Assembly (NCBI RefSeq): GCF_037977055.1
Contig: NZ_CP150274.1
Location: 4,836,001-4,900,000 of the forward strand
Length of the DNA: 64,000 nucleotides
Direction of reading: 5' to 3'
From: Paenibacillus sp. FSL K6-1096
GTDB taxonomy: Bacteria; Bacillota; Bacilli; Paenibacillales; Paenibacillaceae
Shown: positions 32,533 through 41,597 of the stretch, piece by piece
Layout: every line of letters starts with the position of its first letter
How positions within the stretch are numbered: the stretch's first letter is position 1
Position numbers and translations under genes: made by a program
The notes under the pieces: generated by a model
The model's input: only the letters and a program-made list of their open reading frames with translations
What the model was told of the DNA's origin: nothing
The model's database searches: none

Positions 32533-34059
32533 TTGAACACTTACCGTAAGTACAGGCTATATACAACCCTTCTGCCACTTGTCCTGATCTTTTCATTGAT
32601 CCCATGGGGGAGCGGAACCCAGGTTCCTGCCGCCGCCAAGGTACCTGCACTATCTTCAGCTGTCCCCGCTTCAACTAAGCCCATCAACCCCTCTGCCTCC
32701 AAAGAGGCTATTGCCCTGTTAAGCTATCTCCGCGATCTCAGCGGCAAAGGCATGATCTCCGGCCAGCACGATTACCTGGAGAGCCCCGACGAATTCAACA
32801 ACAAGCTCAAGAATACAACCGGACATCATGCAGTGCTGCACGGTTATGAACTGGGAGCCATCGGCAACCAGTCCAAGGAGACTATTGCGGGGCAACGCCA
32901 GGCTGTGGTAGATAGCGCGATCCGCTGGCATGAGGGCGGCGGGATTGTGGCTATGACCTTCCATCAGAAGCTGCCGGGAACCGCACCCATATGGACCAAT
33001 GTGCATATGTCCCTCAGCCAGGAGAAGTTTAATGCCTATGTTACTCCGGGAACTCCGCAGTACAAGGCTCTGATTGCCGATCTCGATGAGGTGGCGGTCT
33101 ATCTCGGCGAGCTGCGGGATGCCGGAGTTCCGGTCCTGTGGCGGCCTTACCATGAAATGAACGGGGGCTGGTTCTGGTGGGGGCAGAAGGACAATTTCGT
33201 CAAGCTCTGGGACCTGGTCTACGACCGTATGGTGAATACGCATAAGCTGAACAATCTGCTGTGGGTATGGAATCCGAATGCCCCCAACAAATCGTCAGAG
33301 CCGTATGCCGCCTACTTCCCAGGGATTGCGAAGGTGGATATTCTGGCTGCCGATATCTATAACAATGATTACAAGCAATCTTATTATGACAGTCTCCTGA
33401 AGCTGGCCGACGGCAAACCGATAGGCATTGGGGAGAGCGGAGAGCTTCCAGACCCTGTCATGTTGTCTCAAAAACAAAGCAAATGGGTATATACGATGAC
33501 ATGGGGCAAGATGCTGGTAGAGAATAACAATGCGCTGAAGATCCAGAGCTTCATGAATGATAAATACACGGTCTCCCGCGATGATTACAAGCTTGCCATC
33601 AATGCCAGAATGCAGACGGCAGCCGCAGTCTCCCGCAATGGGCTGAAGGGCCAGTATTTCGGCAATGCCAGCCTGTCAGGCAAACCGCTGCTTACCCGTA
33701 ACGACAGTAAGATTCAATTCAACTGGCACGGAGCTTCACCGGCGGCAGGCCTTCCCAAGGATTCCTTCTCCGTCCGCTGGACCGGCAGCATCAAGCCGCT
33801 CTACAGCGAGAAGTATACTTTTACCGCATCCTCTGATGACGGTATCCGCGTATGGGTCGGCGGCAAGCTGATTATTGATAACTGGAAGAACCAGAGCAGC
33901 GCCGGCCGGGAGGGCAGCATCACACTCTCCGCGGACACTGCGTACACGATCAAGGTGGAGTATTACGAGAACCGCGGGGATGCCAGCGTCAGTCTGATGT
34001 GGAGAAGTCAGAGCCAGAAGCAGATGATTATTCCCCAGAGTGCGCTGACGCTGCCCTAA
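32533..34059 (+). CDS. Secreted GH26 enzyme with one PA14 domain (paralogue)
   Basis: 508 residues with a TTG start seven bases after AAAGGAGA. Signal peptide 1-34. The GH26 domain (~50-345) is a close paralogue of the preceding one: PYHEMNGGWFWWGQK holds the acid/base Glu and PIGIGESGELP the nucleophile. One PA14 domain (~373-505) follows directly without the long Pro/Thr linker. The N-terminal NTYRKYRLYTT parallels KTYRKSRLLC of the neighbour, supporting duplication. It has no recognisable riboswitch of its own, so its control may depend on readthrough from the first gene. Confidence 0.88.
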   Translation: MNTYRKYRLYTTLLPLVLIFSLIPWGSGTQVPAAAKVPALSSAVPASTKPINPSASKEAIALLSYLRDLSGKGMISGQHDYLESPDEFNNKLKNTTGHHAVLHGYELGAIGNQSKETIAGQRQAVVDSAIRWHEGGGIVAMTFHQKLPGTAPIWTNVHMSLSQEKFNAYVTPGTPQYKALIADLDEVAVYLGELRDAGVPVLWRPYHEMNGGWFWWGQKDNFVKLWDLVYDRMVNTHKLNNLLWVWNPNAPNKSSEPYAAYFPGIAKVDILAADIYNNDYKQSYYDSLLKLADGKPIGIGESGELPDPVMLSQKQSKWVYTMTWGKMLVENNNALKIQSFMNDKYTVSRDDYKLAINARMQTAAAVSRNGLKGQYFGNASLSGKPLLTRNDSKIQFNWHGASPAAGLPKDSFSVRWTGSIKPLYSEKYTFTASSDDGIRVWVGGKLIIDNWKNQSSAGREGSITLSADTAYTIKVEYYENRGDASVSLMWRSQSQKQMIIPQSALTLP

Positions 34060-34117
34060 TAGCGTCAGGTAAGTCCGGTACAAGACAGACACCCCTGAAG
34101 AAAGCGAGGACAAGGGA

Positions 34118-36802
34118 ATGAGGACTAGATCCAAGAAGAAGCCACGGCGACACTTTCATCTCTTACTAAAATTTGCTGCACTCATCATTCTTTTTCTGTT
34201 GTCCGTCTCTGTCTTCGGTGAGGATGGGACGAAGAACGGCGAGGCGGAGGTCGACCTGTCCGGATTGTCGGCCGCCAAGGATGCCGGGCCGGAAATGCCG
34301 GAAGGCACTGTAATCTGGACGCTTGGCCGTCATGACGGCTCGGCTGCAGAGTTCAGGGCTGCGGGATCAAGCGGAGTGAAGGAGGCGCTCAGCATGACTT
34401 CGTCTGCCGCCAAGTCGGGAGAGCTAAGGACACTGCCCTCCGGGCTGCACGGGGAGACGAATCCCGAGCTGCGGATTCAGTATGAACTGGATAAGATCCC
34501 GGAGAACGGGGTCTTATTTCGGGTAAGCATCCTGGATGCCTACAAATCCGTCCCGCAGATGAGCGTATTCTCCAACCGCCAGCTCTCAGGCATTATCCAG
34601 ATTGCCGGCATTTCCGGGACTGGCAGCAAATATGACTTCCGCAAAACCTATGAGCTGTACATTCCCAAAGAGCAGCTGCTCAGCGGCACCAATGAGCTGA
34701 CGCTGCGAACCACCCGGGGAATCTACTCGTCCGCCGCAGAGGATAAGTATAACTGGTTCACCTGGGATAACCTCAGTCTGGAGGCGCTGAAATCCCCAAT
34801 TAAGGAGCCGATTCACGGCAGCTATACGCTGACCGGTACGGTGGTGAACAACAAGCAGTTTTATTTTGACGAGGGTGCTGTGACTCATTTGCCCTATATC
34901 ATGAAGTGGCTTGGCGTAGCCTACAGCGGCAATATTATGCGGACCAGCTGTGCCAGCGATGTGGGGCGTTCGTGTGAGAAGATGGATGAATACTACAAGG
35001 TGCTGAAGGATTACAACATGCAGGCCGTGGCGCTCTACCTGCATACCGGCGATATTAAGCTGAAGCCGGACGGTACCCTGCCGGACGATGCGGAGAAGAA
35101 GCTGACCGATTATTTCCGCACATACAGCCCGTACTTCCAGTACTACGAGGTTGATAATGAGCCGGGGTTGTTCAACCGTTCCAAGGCGGTTAACCTAGCG
35201 ATTGCGAAATGGCTGAACAGCAAGGGCAAGACAATCGCTCCGCATCTGCAGACCGTTGCGCCCGGATGGGCGTACTGGCCGGGGTACAGCGAGGACTCCT
35301 GCGGCAACCAGAAGGGAACAGTCCGCCAGTGCGGGGACCCGGACGGCTGGGAGCGTGATCCGAAGCAGCGTGACGAGCTGGAGGCGGTGACGGATCTGAC
35401 GAATGGGCATTCCTACGGCGATTCGTATATTTTCAGCCAGGGCGGGAGCTTCACCGAGAATCTGAAGACCTTCGGGGGCTCGGTAGACGGACTCAGCAAA
35501 AGAATGCTTGCCACCGAATTCGGCACCTCGGACTCCCACGTCGATGCCTATCAGTACGGAGCGAAGGAGCGGACCTCGGCGGTATTCGACCGGATTATGC
35601 GGGCTCATCTCGGATATGCCGATATGTTCGTGCAGCATGCCGCATTCTTCAAGAATTTCAGCCTGTTCAAATACGGCTTCAATCTGGAGGATCATGATCC
35701 AGCGACCACGGAGATTTACTATACCAAGGAAGGCGAGGATTCGCGCGTGAGCATTATGCGCCGGCTGGTGCTGGCCTATGCCACACACGGGGCGCCGCTG
35801 ACCTACCAGATCACCAATAAGGACCAATTGGCGGATAAGCTGGTTTATGTGCGGGCAGTAGATACGTCCACGCTTGAACCGTTGGCCGGCAGCAAGGCTA
35901 CCTCGAATAAGGTGCTGGTGAACTTTGTTAATTTTGAGCAGACGGAGCAGACCGTGACGGTCAAGGTGACCATGCCGGAGCAGACGGTGTATGAGGGCGA
36001 GAGGTTCGGACGCGGCGATACGTATGAAGAGGCCCGCCGTTACATCACCGGCCTGAAGGCTTCGCCTGAGATAGAATTCACGGAAACACTGGCACCGGGC
36101 GAGGGCGTGCAGTATATTCTGTCGCCCTCCTCCAAGGTGGCAGACATAGCGCCGCAAGGCCTCAAGGCCGCGGCGGTCAAAGGGCTGTCGATGCACCTGA
36201 ACTGGCTGGAAGCGCCCGGAGCAAGCTATGAAGTGCTCCGGGCCGACAGCCCGGAAGGGGAGCTGAAGGTCATTGCTGGCGATGTGAAGCGGACAGAATT
36301 CACCGACAGCAAGCTTCAGGAGGGCAAGCTCTATACTTACGCTGTAAGGGTTACAGGCTCTAAGCTTATGTCCGAGAAGACCCAGATTACAGCGACCGGG
36401 CTCGTTCCGCTGGACCGGTCCGTATGGAAGGTAACCTCAAGCGTGAGCAAGGAAGACTCGAATCCGGCAGGCGCCATTGACGGAGACCGGCGCACACGCT
36501 GGGATACGGTCAAGCACCAGGCCTCAGGCGAATACTACCAGATTGATCTGGGCGAAGAGCATACAATAGAAGCAATAGATCTGGATAACACGTTATCCCC
36601 GTATGACTATCCGCGCGGTTATCTGGTCCAGGTATCGGACGATGGCAAGAGCTGGAGACAGGTTGCCTCCGGCAAAGGGCAGCTGAAAATGACCAAAATT
36701 ACCTTTTCCCAGGTGAAGACCCGCCATATCCGGATTGTTCAGACCGGTGCAGGCGGCAACTACTGGTCCATCCAGGAGCTGCAGGTGTATTCAAGAGAGT
36801 GA
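34118..36802 (+). CDS. Large secreted or anchored clan GH-A-like glycosidase with FN3 and F5/8C domains
   Basis: 894 residues. A basic N-terminus and hydrophobic segment (18-34) give a signal or anchor. Residues ~70-225 form a beta-sandwich-like region. A TIM-barrel-like domain (~250-560) has YYEVDNEPGLFN (candidate acid/base Glu in the Asn-Glu-Pro of clan GH-A) and MLATEFGTSDSH (candidate nucleophile Glu). A beta-rich domain leads to a fibronectin-III-like module (~690-765) and a C-terminal F5/8 type C (discoidin) carbohydrate-binding domain (~770-893). I do not recognise the GH family. Following two GH26 genes in the same direction it probably acts on the same or a related polymer. Confidence 0.65.
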   Translation: MRTRSKKKPRRHFHLLLKFAALIILFLLSVSVFGEDGTKNGEAEVDLSGLSAAKDAGPEMPEGTVIWTLGRHDGSAAEFRAAGSSGVKEALSMTSSAAKSGELRTLPSGLHGETNPELRIQYELDKIPENGVLFRVSILDAYKSVPQMSVFSNRQLSGIIQIAGISGTGSKYDFRKTYELYIPKEQLLSGTNELTLRTTRGIYSSAAEDKYNWFTWDNLSLEALKSPIKEPIHGSYTLTGTVVNNKQFYFDEGAVTHLPYIMKWLGVAYSGNIMRTSCASDVGRSCEKMDEYYKVLKDYNMQAVALYLHTGDIKLKPDGTLPDDAEKKLTDYFRTYSPYFQYYEVDNEPGLFNRSKAVNLAIAKWLNSKGKTIAPHLQTVAPGWAYWPGYSEDSCGNQKGTVRQCGDPDGWERDPKQRDELEAVTDLTNGHSYGDSYIFSQGGSFTENLKTFGGSVDGLSKRMLATEFGTSDSHVDAYQYGAKERTSAVFDRIMRAHLGYADMFVQHAAFFKNFSLFKYGFNLEDHDPATTEIYYTKEGEDSRVSIMRRLVLAYATHGAPLTYQITNKDQLADKLVYVRAVDTSTLEPLAGSKATSNKVLVNFVNFEQTEQTVTVKVTMPEQTVYEGERFGRGDTYEEARRYITGLKASPEIEFTETLAPGEGVQYILSPSSKVADIAPQGLKAAAVKGLSMHLNWLEAPGASYEVLRADSPEGELKVIAGDVKRTEFTDSKLQEGKLYTYAVRVTGSKLMSEKTQITATGLVPLDRSVWKVTSSVSKEDSNPAGAIDGDRRTRWDTVKHQASGEYYQIDLGEEHTIEAIDLDNTLSPYDYPRGYLVQVSDDGKSWRQVASGKGQLKMTKITFSQVKTRHIRIVQTGAGGNYWSIQELQVYSRE

Positions 36803-36815
36803 AGCAAGGCATAAT

Positions 36816-36852
36816 AACCTCCGTGGTTTTCAGAGCCCACCGGGGTTTTTTT
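36816..36852 (+). terminator. Terminator after the EPS-hydrolase genes
   Basis: AACCTCCGTGG (36816-36826) pairs imperfectly with CCACCGGGGTT (36837-36847), then a T run. Confidence 0.8.
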
Positions 36853-36935
36853 CTGTCCCAGAAATCATAAACTTACTATAAATATAAGGGGCTTAGGCGG
36901 ATACCAGGCTCCCGGGAAAGGTGTGAACCGGTTCA

Positions 36936-38411
36936 ATGACTCATCTTGCAGATCAAATTATTCTGCTGCTGGCGGTTTTACTGCTGATCTCCGTGTTTTC
37001 CACCAAATTCTCCACCCGTTTCGGAATGCCTGCACTGGTTCTGTTTATTGCCGCCGGCATGGTGTTAAGCCACTTCGTTTATTTCAATAATGCGGCATTG
37101 ACGCAGATCGCCGGGATTTTTGCGCTGGTGGTGATTCTGTTTGAAGGCGGAATGCAGACGAGCATGAAGGACATCCGTCCGGTCATGAAGCCGGCGTTGT
37201 CGCTGGCCACCCTGGGTGTGCTGGTGACTACAGCGGTCATCGGCATGTTTGCCAAGTTCATACTAGGCGTGCCGTGGGCCGAGAGCTTCCTGTTCGGAGC
37301 AATTGTCGGTTCAACAGATGCGGCGGCGGTGTTCTCGGTGCTTGGCGGCAAAAATATTGACAAACGGCTGACCTCAACGCTTGAAGCCGAATCGGGCAGC
37401 AATGACCCGATGGCCGTCTTCCTGACCGTGTCGCTGATTGAATGGGTGCAGCACCCGGATACAGCGGTGTGGAGTCTGGTGCTGTCCTTCTTCTGGGAGA
37501 TGGGCGTTGGTCTTCTGGTCGGAATTGGAGTCGGCAAGCTGGCCGTCTATCTGATCAACCGTATGAATCTGGACTCTACCGGGCTGTATCCCGTGCTGGC
37601 AATCGGCTTTGCCGTTCTGACTTACGGCGTCTCGGCGATGGTGCACAGCAGCGGTCTGCTCGCCGTCTATGTGATGGGACTGGTGCTGGGGAATTCAGAG
37701 CTGATGTATCACCGGACTATTATGAATTTCAATCACGGCTTTGCCTGGATGATGCAGATTGCCATGTTCATTCTGCTCGGTCTGCTCGTCTTCCCCCAGG
37801 AGCTGGCGGCTGTCACCTGGCAGGGGCTTCTGTTGTCGGTCATCCTGATGGTCGTAGCAAGACCGGCCGGAGTGTTCCTCAGCCTGCTCTTTAGCCGGTT
37901 CACCTTGCGTGAAAAGACACTGATCTCCTGGGCCGGGCTGCGCGGAGCCGTTCCCATCGTGCTGGCGACCTACCCGCTGCTCGCGGGCCTGCCGCACGGC
38001 AGGCTGTTCTTCAATGTAGTTTTCTTCGTTGTCCTGACCTCGGCCGTCATCCAGGGGACGACCATTTCACCGCTGGCCCTGCGCCTGAGGCTGGTTGGCA
38101 GGGAAGAGGTCCAGCCGTCGCTGATGGAGCTGGTGGCGCTCGGGAAGACAGATTCGGAATTCAATCACATCGGCATTGAACAGCATATGCCGATCGCCGG
38201 CAGACAGATTGCCGAGATTGGTCTGCCGGATGATATTCTGTTCACAGCGATTATACGGAACAAGGGCATCGTCACGCCCCACGGCAGCACCGTCATTGAG
38301 CCGGGGGATACGGTCTATGTACTTAGTCCCAAGAGCAAGCGGGAGGAGATGCGCGATATTTTCCGCAGCGGCAAAGGAAAGGCGGCGGAGACGCATATCA
38401 GCCCCGTCTAG
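36936..38411 (+). CDS. Potassium/proton antiporter-like CPA family transporter with TrkA-C domain
   Basis: 491 residues. About twelve transmembrane helices to residue ~390 with CPA1-family features: VVILFEGGMQTSMKDIRP, GAIVGSTDAAAVFSVLGG and LEAESGSNDPMAVFLTV (conserved Asp in the ion site). The cytoplasmic C-terminus (~405-480) is an RCK_C/TrkA-C domain (PIAGRQIAEIGLPDDILFTA, VIEPGDTVYVLSP), which in Firmicutes relatives (CpaA, NhaP2/CvrA type) binds cyclic di-AMP or nucleotides. It likely exports K+ or Na+ in exchange for protons. Monocistronic by appearance. The start has only a distant GGTGTGA site. Confidence 0.88.
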   Translation: MTHLADQIILLLAVLLLISVFSTKFSTRFGMPALVLFIAAGMVLSHFVYFNNAALTQIAGIFALVVILFEGGMQTSMKDIRPVMKPALSLATLGVLVTTAVIGMFAKFILGVPWAESFLFGAIVGSTDAAAVFSVLGGKNIDKRLTSTLEAESGSNDPMAVFLTVSLIEWVQHPDTAVWSLVLSFFWEMGVGLLVGIGVGKLAVYLINRMNLDSTGLYPVLAIGFAVLTYGVSAMVHSSGLLAVYVMGLVLGNSELMYHRTIMNFNHGFAWMMQIAMFILLGLLVFPQELAAVTWQGLLLSVILMVVARPAGVFLSLLFSRFTLREKTLISWAGLRGAVPIVLATYPLLAGLPHGRLFFNVVFFVVLTSAVIQGTTISPLALRLRLVGREEVQPSLMELVALGKTDSEFNHIGIEQHMPIAGRQIAEIGLPDDILFTAIIRNKGIVTPHGSTVIEPGDTVYVLSPKSKREEMRDIFRSGKGKAAETHISPV

Positions 38412-38605
38412 AGGGTATTCTACTGTAGATGTGAGCATCTCTTCCAAAGTAGGGGATAGATGTCCATCCTGGGGCATTTGCAGAATTGTGATGCAACTAA
38501 CAGGAGAATTCATAGCGGAATGCTAGAATCTGCAATAACCAAGCTATACAAAAAGATCGCAATAATGATTGCATTAGTGCACAATGTATGATAAATTGTA
38601 TATAG

Positions 38606-38624
38606 ATTTAGAACGAGTCTAAAT
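38606..38624. promoter_or_regulatory. PerR/Fur-type box upstream of dps
   Basis: ATTTAGAACGAGTCTAAAT is a palindrome around one base; its central 15 bp TTAGAACGAGTCTAA fits the 7-1-7 PerR/Fur box with two departures from TTAGAATnATTCTAA. It lies 38 bp before the dps start. PerR control of a dps/mrgA gene is established in Bacillus. The rest of the 250-bp gap (38412-38661) is AT-rich and holds no gene. Confidence 0.65.
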
Positions 38625-38661
38625 ACAATAAATAATTATTCATTTCCGGGAGGTTATTAGA

Positions 38662-39117
38662 ATGAGTACTAAAGTCAATAGCCACACAGAACTGTATGCT
38701 GCCCTGAACCGCCAGACCGCGAACTGGACACTGCTTGGTGTGAAGCTGCACCACTATCACTGGTATGTCAGCGGTCCGCAATTCTTCACCCTGCATGAGA
38801 AATTTGAAGAGCTGTACAATGAAGCCGCCGGTTATGTAGATGAGCTGGCTGAACGGCTGCTTGCGATTGGCGGCAAGCCGGCCTCGACGATGGCCCAGTA
38901 TCTGGAGCTGTCCGCGCTGAAGGAAGGTACCGGCGGAGAAAGTGCGAAGGAGATGGTCGCCCAGCTCGTGAAGGACTACACTGCCGTTGCCGAAGAGCTG
39001 AAGCAGGGGATCTCCCAAGCTGAGGAGCTTGGCGACCAGCCTACGGCCGACCTGTTCATCGGAATCCGGACCAGTGTTGAGAAGACGGCCTGGATGCTGA
39101 ACGCTTACCTGGGTTAA
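38662..39117 (+). CDS. dps: Dps-family ferritin-like protein
   Basis: 151 residues, RBS GGGAGG. Four-helix ferritin fold with the Dps ferroxidase ligands: LHHYHWYVSGPQFFTLHEKFEELY (His, His, Asp/Glu pattern) and VDELAERLLAIGG. Dps dodecamers store iron oxidised by peroxide and protect DNA. A PerR-like box upstream agrees with peroxide-stress control; this is like Bacillus MrgA. It is followed at once by a strong terminator and so is monocistronic. Confidence 0.92.
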   Translation: MSTKVNSHTELYAALNRQTANWTLLGVKLHHYHWYVSGPQFFTLHEKFEELYNEAAGYVDELAERLLAIGGKPASTMAQYLELSALKEGTGGESAKEMVAQLVKDYTAVAEELKQGISQAEELGDQPTADLFIGIRTSVEKTAWMLNAYLG

Positions 39118-39131
39118 GACTAGTATGAAAT

Positions 39132-39165
39132 AGAGCGCCTGCGTTAGATACGCAGGCGCTCTTTG
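39132..39165 (+). terminator. Terminator of dps
   Basis: AGAGCGCCTGCGT and ACGCAGGCGCTCT are perfect 13-base arms with a five-base loop, then a short T tract. Confidence 0.9.
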
Positions 39166-39184
39166 CTGTAGACTTGCTCAAGAA

Positions 39185-39214
39185 CCAAATGTATGCGAAA
39201 AACCGAACACAATG
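39185..39214 (+). repeat. Single copy of the 51-bp-family repeat block
   Basis: One conserved block (CCAAATG followed by TATGCGAAAAACCGAACACA and ATG), identical to the block in both arrays and in the same orientation. As with the arrays, it lies just downstream of an intrinsic terminator of a plus-strand gene. Confidence 0.9.
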
Positions 39215-39244
39215 TGCTGCCTTTGATGGTCCTAAACGTACCGC

Positions 39245-39949
39245 TTACTTAATAAACACGCCGCCGAACGGCAGGGCTTCACGCAGGAAGCGCTTGATGA
39301 TGCCGTCTTCATTATTGTCACGCTCGAAGCGCCTGCTCTGGCGTCCGGCCTGGAACAGGACGGGCCCGTGCCCTGTCATCTTCCAGTGATAGCTCATATG
39401 CTGGCTGGCAAGATGATTGCCATAGACCGTAAGCTCCAGCCGGGCATTCTCAGGGTAGGCGATCATGCTGCCGGCATCGACATACAGCGGATCGGAGGGA
39501 TGCAGCTCTGCCTCGCAGACGGTGCCCTCTGTCAGAATGCCGATGCTGCCGTGGCCGGAGAATTTAACCTTGACGATATCCCGGGTAATCAGCATATTCT
39601 TCATATTCAGCACCCGTGTCTGCATGCTCACTCCCTTGCTGTAGAAGAAGAGGTGCCGGAAATCGTAGAGCAGATCGCTTTTGCCGTCCAGCTGCAGAGT
39701 CTTGACCCGGTAGCCGGGCGGCAGGGCAGCCGTGAACCGGCAGGGGCCGGTGATATCCGAGCGGATCAGCTTCCGCTTGCGGTACATGCCCTTCACATCC
39801 ATGAACCGGTCGGCCCGCCCGGAGGAAGGCCCCTGGTACGCTATAATCTGCTGCGGATGCAGCACATGGACCTCTTCCTGCTCCGCCACGTTGAACGTAA
39901 CGGCCTGTCCGCTGCCGCTGTCGCCTTCATCCTGAATCTCAACGTTCAT
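39245..39949 (-). CDS. AIM24-family protein
   Basis: About 234 residues starting MNVEIQDEGDSG; the ATG follows AAGGGAGG by seven bases, and the longer frame upstream has no site. The beta-rich region with VLNMKNMLITRDIVKVKFSGHGSIG, DPLYVDAGSMIAYPENARLEL and RFERDNNEDGIIKRFLREA is typical of the AIM24 (TRAP-like double-beta) family in Firmicutes. The biochemical role of bacterial AIM24 proteins is unknown. Second gene of a two-gene unit with a coiled-coil membrane protein (52-bp gap). Convergent with dps, with the single repeat block between them. Confidence 0.75.
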   Translation of the reverse strand: MNVEIQDEGDSGSGQAVTFNVAEQEEVHVLHPQQIIAYQGPSSGRADRFMDVKGMYRKRKLIRSDITGPCRFTAALPPGYRVKTLQLDGKSDLLYDFRHLFFYSKGVSMQTRVLNMKNMLITRDIVKVKFSGHGSIGILTEGTVCEAELHPSDPLYVDAGSMIAYPENARLELTVYGNHLASQHMSYHWKMTGHGPVLFQAGRQSRRFERDNNEDGIIKRFLREALPFGGVFIK

Positions 39950-40001
39950 GCTGCTGCCTCCCTTCTGCTGTGCGGGTCTCTTAGCTTTCCCTGCACGGTG
40001 C

Positions 40002-40511
40002 TTAACGCAGCCGGTCGCTTCTTCTGGACCGTGCACGCATCGTGAAGCGCAGCAGCCGGATCAGCACGAAGTAACCGAGAATCAGCGCCAGCCCGGAGAT
40101 GACCGTCACCTTGATACGCTTCAGGTAATTCTCCCTGGCCGCACGGTCATTCTTCAGCTCATCGACGACCTGGCTGAGCTGGCGGTTCTGCTCCTGCAGC
40201 GCAGCATTCTGGGCCTGGTAGGTCTGCATCTGCTCAAGGCTCTGACTCAGCTGGTCCTTGGTCTCACCCAGCTCGTCCACCGCATCACTGAGGTCCGATT
40301 TGGTCTGCCGCAGCTCCTCCGCGGTCTTCTGGTAGCTCTCCTGCAGCTTGCTGACCTCGCCGGGAAGCTCGGAGAAGCTCTGGATTCCGTTATATATATC
40401 GTTGAGATAATTGGCCTTGGCCTGGGGAGTACCTATTATATTAGACAGTCCAAACAGCACCAGGACAGAACCCAGCAGCTTGGCGACATTTCCTGTTAAT
40501 CGTCTGTTCAT
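40002..40511 (-). CDS. Small membrane protein with central coiled coil
   Basis: 169 residues. An N-terminal hydrophobic segment (9-27) is followed by a long heptad-rich coiled coil (~50-130; repeated Leu/Gln/Glu such as ELRQTKSDLSDAVDELGETK) and a second hydrophobic helix (~137-155) before a strongly basic tail. The two membrane segments place the coiled coil either outside or as a hairpin. Start ATG follows AGGTGGTGATC. No family recognised. It heads a unit with the AIM24-type gene, so the pair may act at the membrane together. Confidence 0.65.
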   Translation of the reverse strand: MNRRLTGNVAKLLGSVLVLFGLSNIIGTPQAKANYLNDIYNGIQSFSELPGEVSKLQESYQKTAEELRQTKSDLSDAVDELGETKDQLSQSLEQMQTYQAQNAALQEQNRQLSQVVDELKNDRAARENYLKRIKVTVISGLALILGYFVLIRLLRFTMRARSRRSDRLR

Positions 40512-40717
40512 TTGCTGATCACCACCTGTTAATGCGAGTTGTCTTCCTATTTTAACATAGCGGCCTCCGGTTGGGCATCCGGGCTACAGGCATCATTACC
40601 CTCACGGTCTGCGGAGAGAACCATAGAGTAATACTGCGTTCAGACGCAGCGGGTTCCGCTTATATTGAGTGTCTGTGCAAATTAACGTATACTGTGAACG
40701 GAAAGGGGCTGTTATCC

Positions 40718-41404
40718 ATGAATAAGTGGCTCAAAACACTGTTGTTCCTGGCAGGCTCGGCCCTGCTGACCCGGTTCATTCCGTTCTCCTCCTTATTCCG
40801 TAATCTGGACACGATGTTCCATGAGTTCGGCCATGCCCTGATGACCCTGCTGCTCTCGGGCCATGTGCTGCGCATTGAGCTGTATTCCGATCACAGCGGC
40901 GTCACCTATTCGGCGATTGCAGCCGGAGGCAGAGCGATCCTTGTCTCGCTGGCGGGTTATCCTCTGGCTTCCCTGTTTGCTCTACTGCTCTTCTATTTAT
41001 ATAGCAGAGACAAGCGGCAGTGGGGGCTGATTCTGGCCAGTCTGGTTGCGCTGGTAATGCTTGTGCTGTATGTGCGCGGCAGCTTCGGGATGATCTGGCT
41101 GAGCGGATTCATTCTGCTGAATGCGGCGATGCTGTTCCTCTGGCCGAAGGTCAGCAAATATTATTATTTATTTCTCGCCTTCCTGACCCTGGAGGAGTCG
41201 GTGATGGGGACCTTGTTCCTGATGTCCGCCTCGGTAGTGACGCCCTCCCGCGCGGGGGATGCAGCGAATCTGGCCAGACTTACGGGCGTTCCGGCGCTGG
41301 TGTGGGCGCTGCTGTTCTTCCTGTTCGCTCTGCTGTGCGCGAAATGGGCGTTGGGTTGTTTCTTCAGACAGGAGCAGGCGGGCCGGGCTGTCAGAAGAAT
41401 GTAA
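40718..41404 (+). CDS. M50-type membrane zinc metallopeptidase-like protein
   Basis: About 228 residues, ATG after GAAAGGGG. HEFGHALMTLLLSG near residue 38 is the HExxH zinc motif within a membrane helix, followed by five or six further helices. The size and layout (zinc motif in the first half, GGRAILVSLAGYP after it) match the small 'M50 family metallopeptidase' (YwmB/SpoIVFB-like B subgroup) of Firmicutes. The usual distal Asp ligand is not obvious to me, so activity is uncertain. Divergent from the coiled-coil gene. Confidence 0.7.
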   Translation: MNKWLKTLLFLAGSALLTRFIPFSSLFRNLDTMFHEFGHALMTLLLSGHVLRIELYSDHSGVTYSAIAAGGRAILVSLAGYPLASLFALLLFYLYSRDKRQWGLILASLVALVMLVLYVRGSFGMIWLSGFILLNAAMLFLWPKVSKYYYLFLAFLTLEESVMGTLFLMSASVVTPSRAGDAANLARLTGVPALVWALLFFLFALLCAKWALGCFFRQEQAGRAVRRM

Positions 41405-41458
41405 AGGCATAAAGCAACATTTTGTTCGTCATATTTTGACAAAAGTTTATACTTTCAT

Positions 41459-41499
41459 AAAGAGGCAAATACCTTTAGTGGTAGGTTGGCTCTTTTTTT
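41459..41499 (+). terminator. Terminator after the M50-like gene
   Basis: AAGAGGCAAATACC and GGTAGGTTGGCTCTT form an imperfect stem followed by a T run. Confidence 0.7.
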
Positions 41500-41597
41500 G
41501 TCGATATTATAGGACCGAACATATATTCCATGACAAGGAGTTGTCCGCCATTATTGGTACATTAATAGAAGACCCAAAAAAAGAAAGAGGTGGAAAT

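Noticed and set aside
41259..41597. N-terminal extension of the unknown protein at 41598
   Set aside because: It runs through the previous gene's 3' end and its terminator and has a composition unlike a protein; the ATG at 41598 has a proper RBS.
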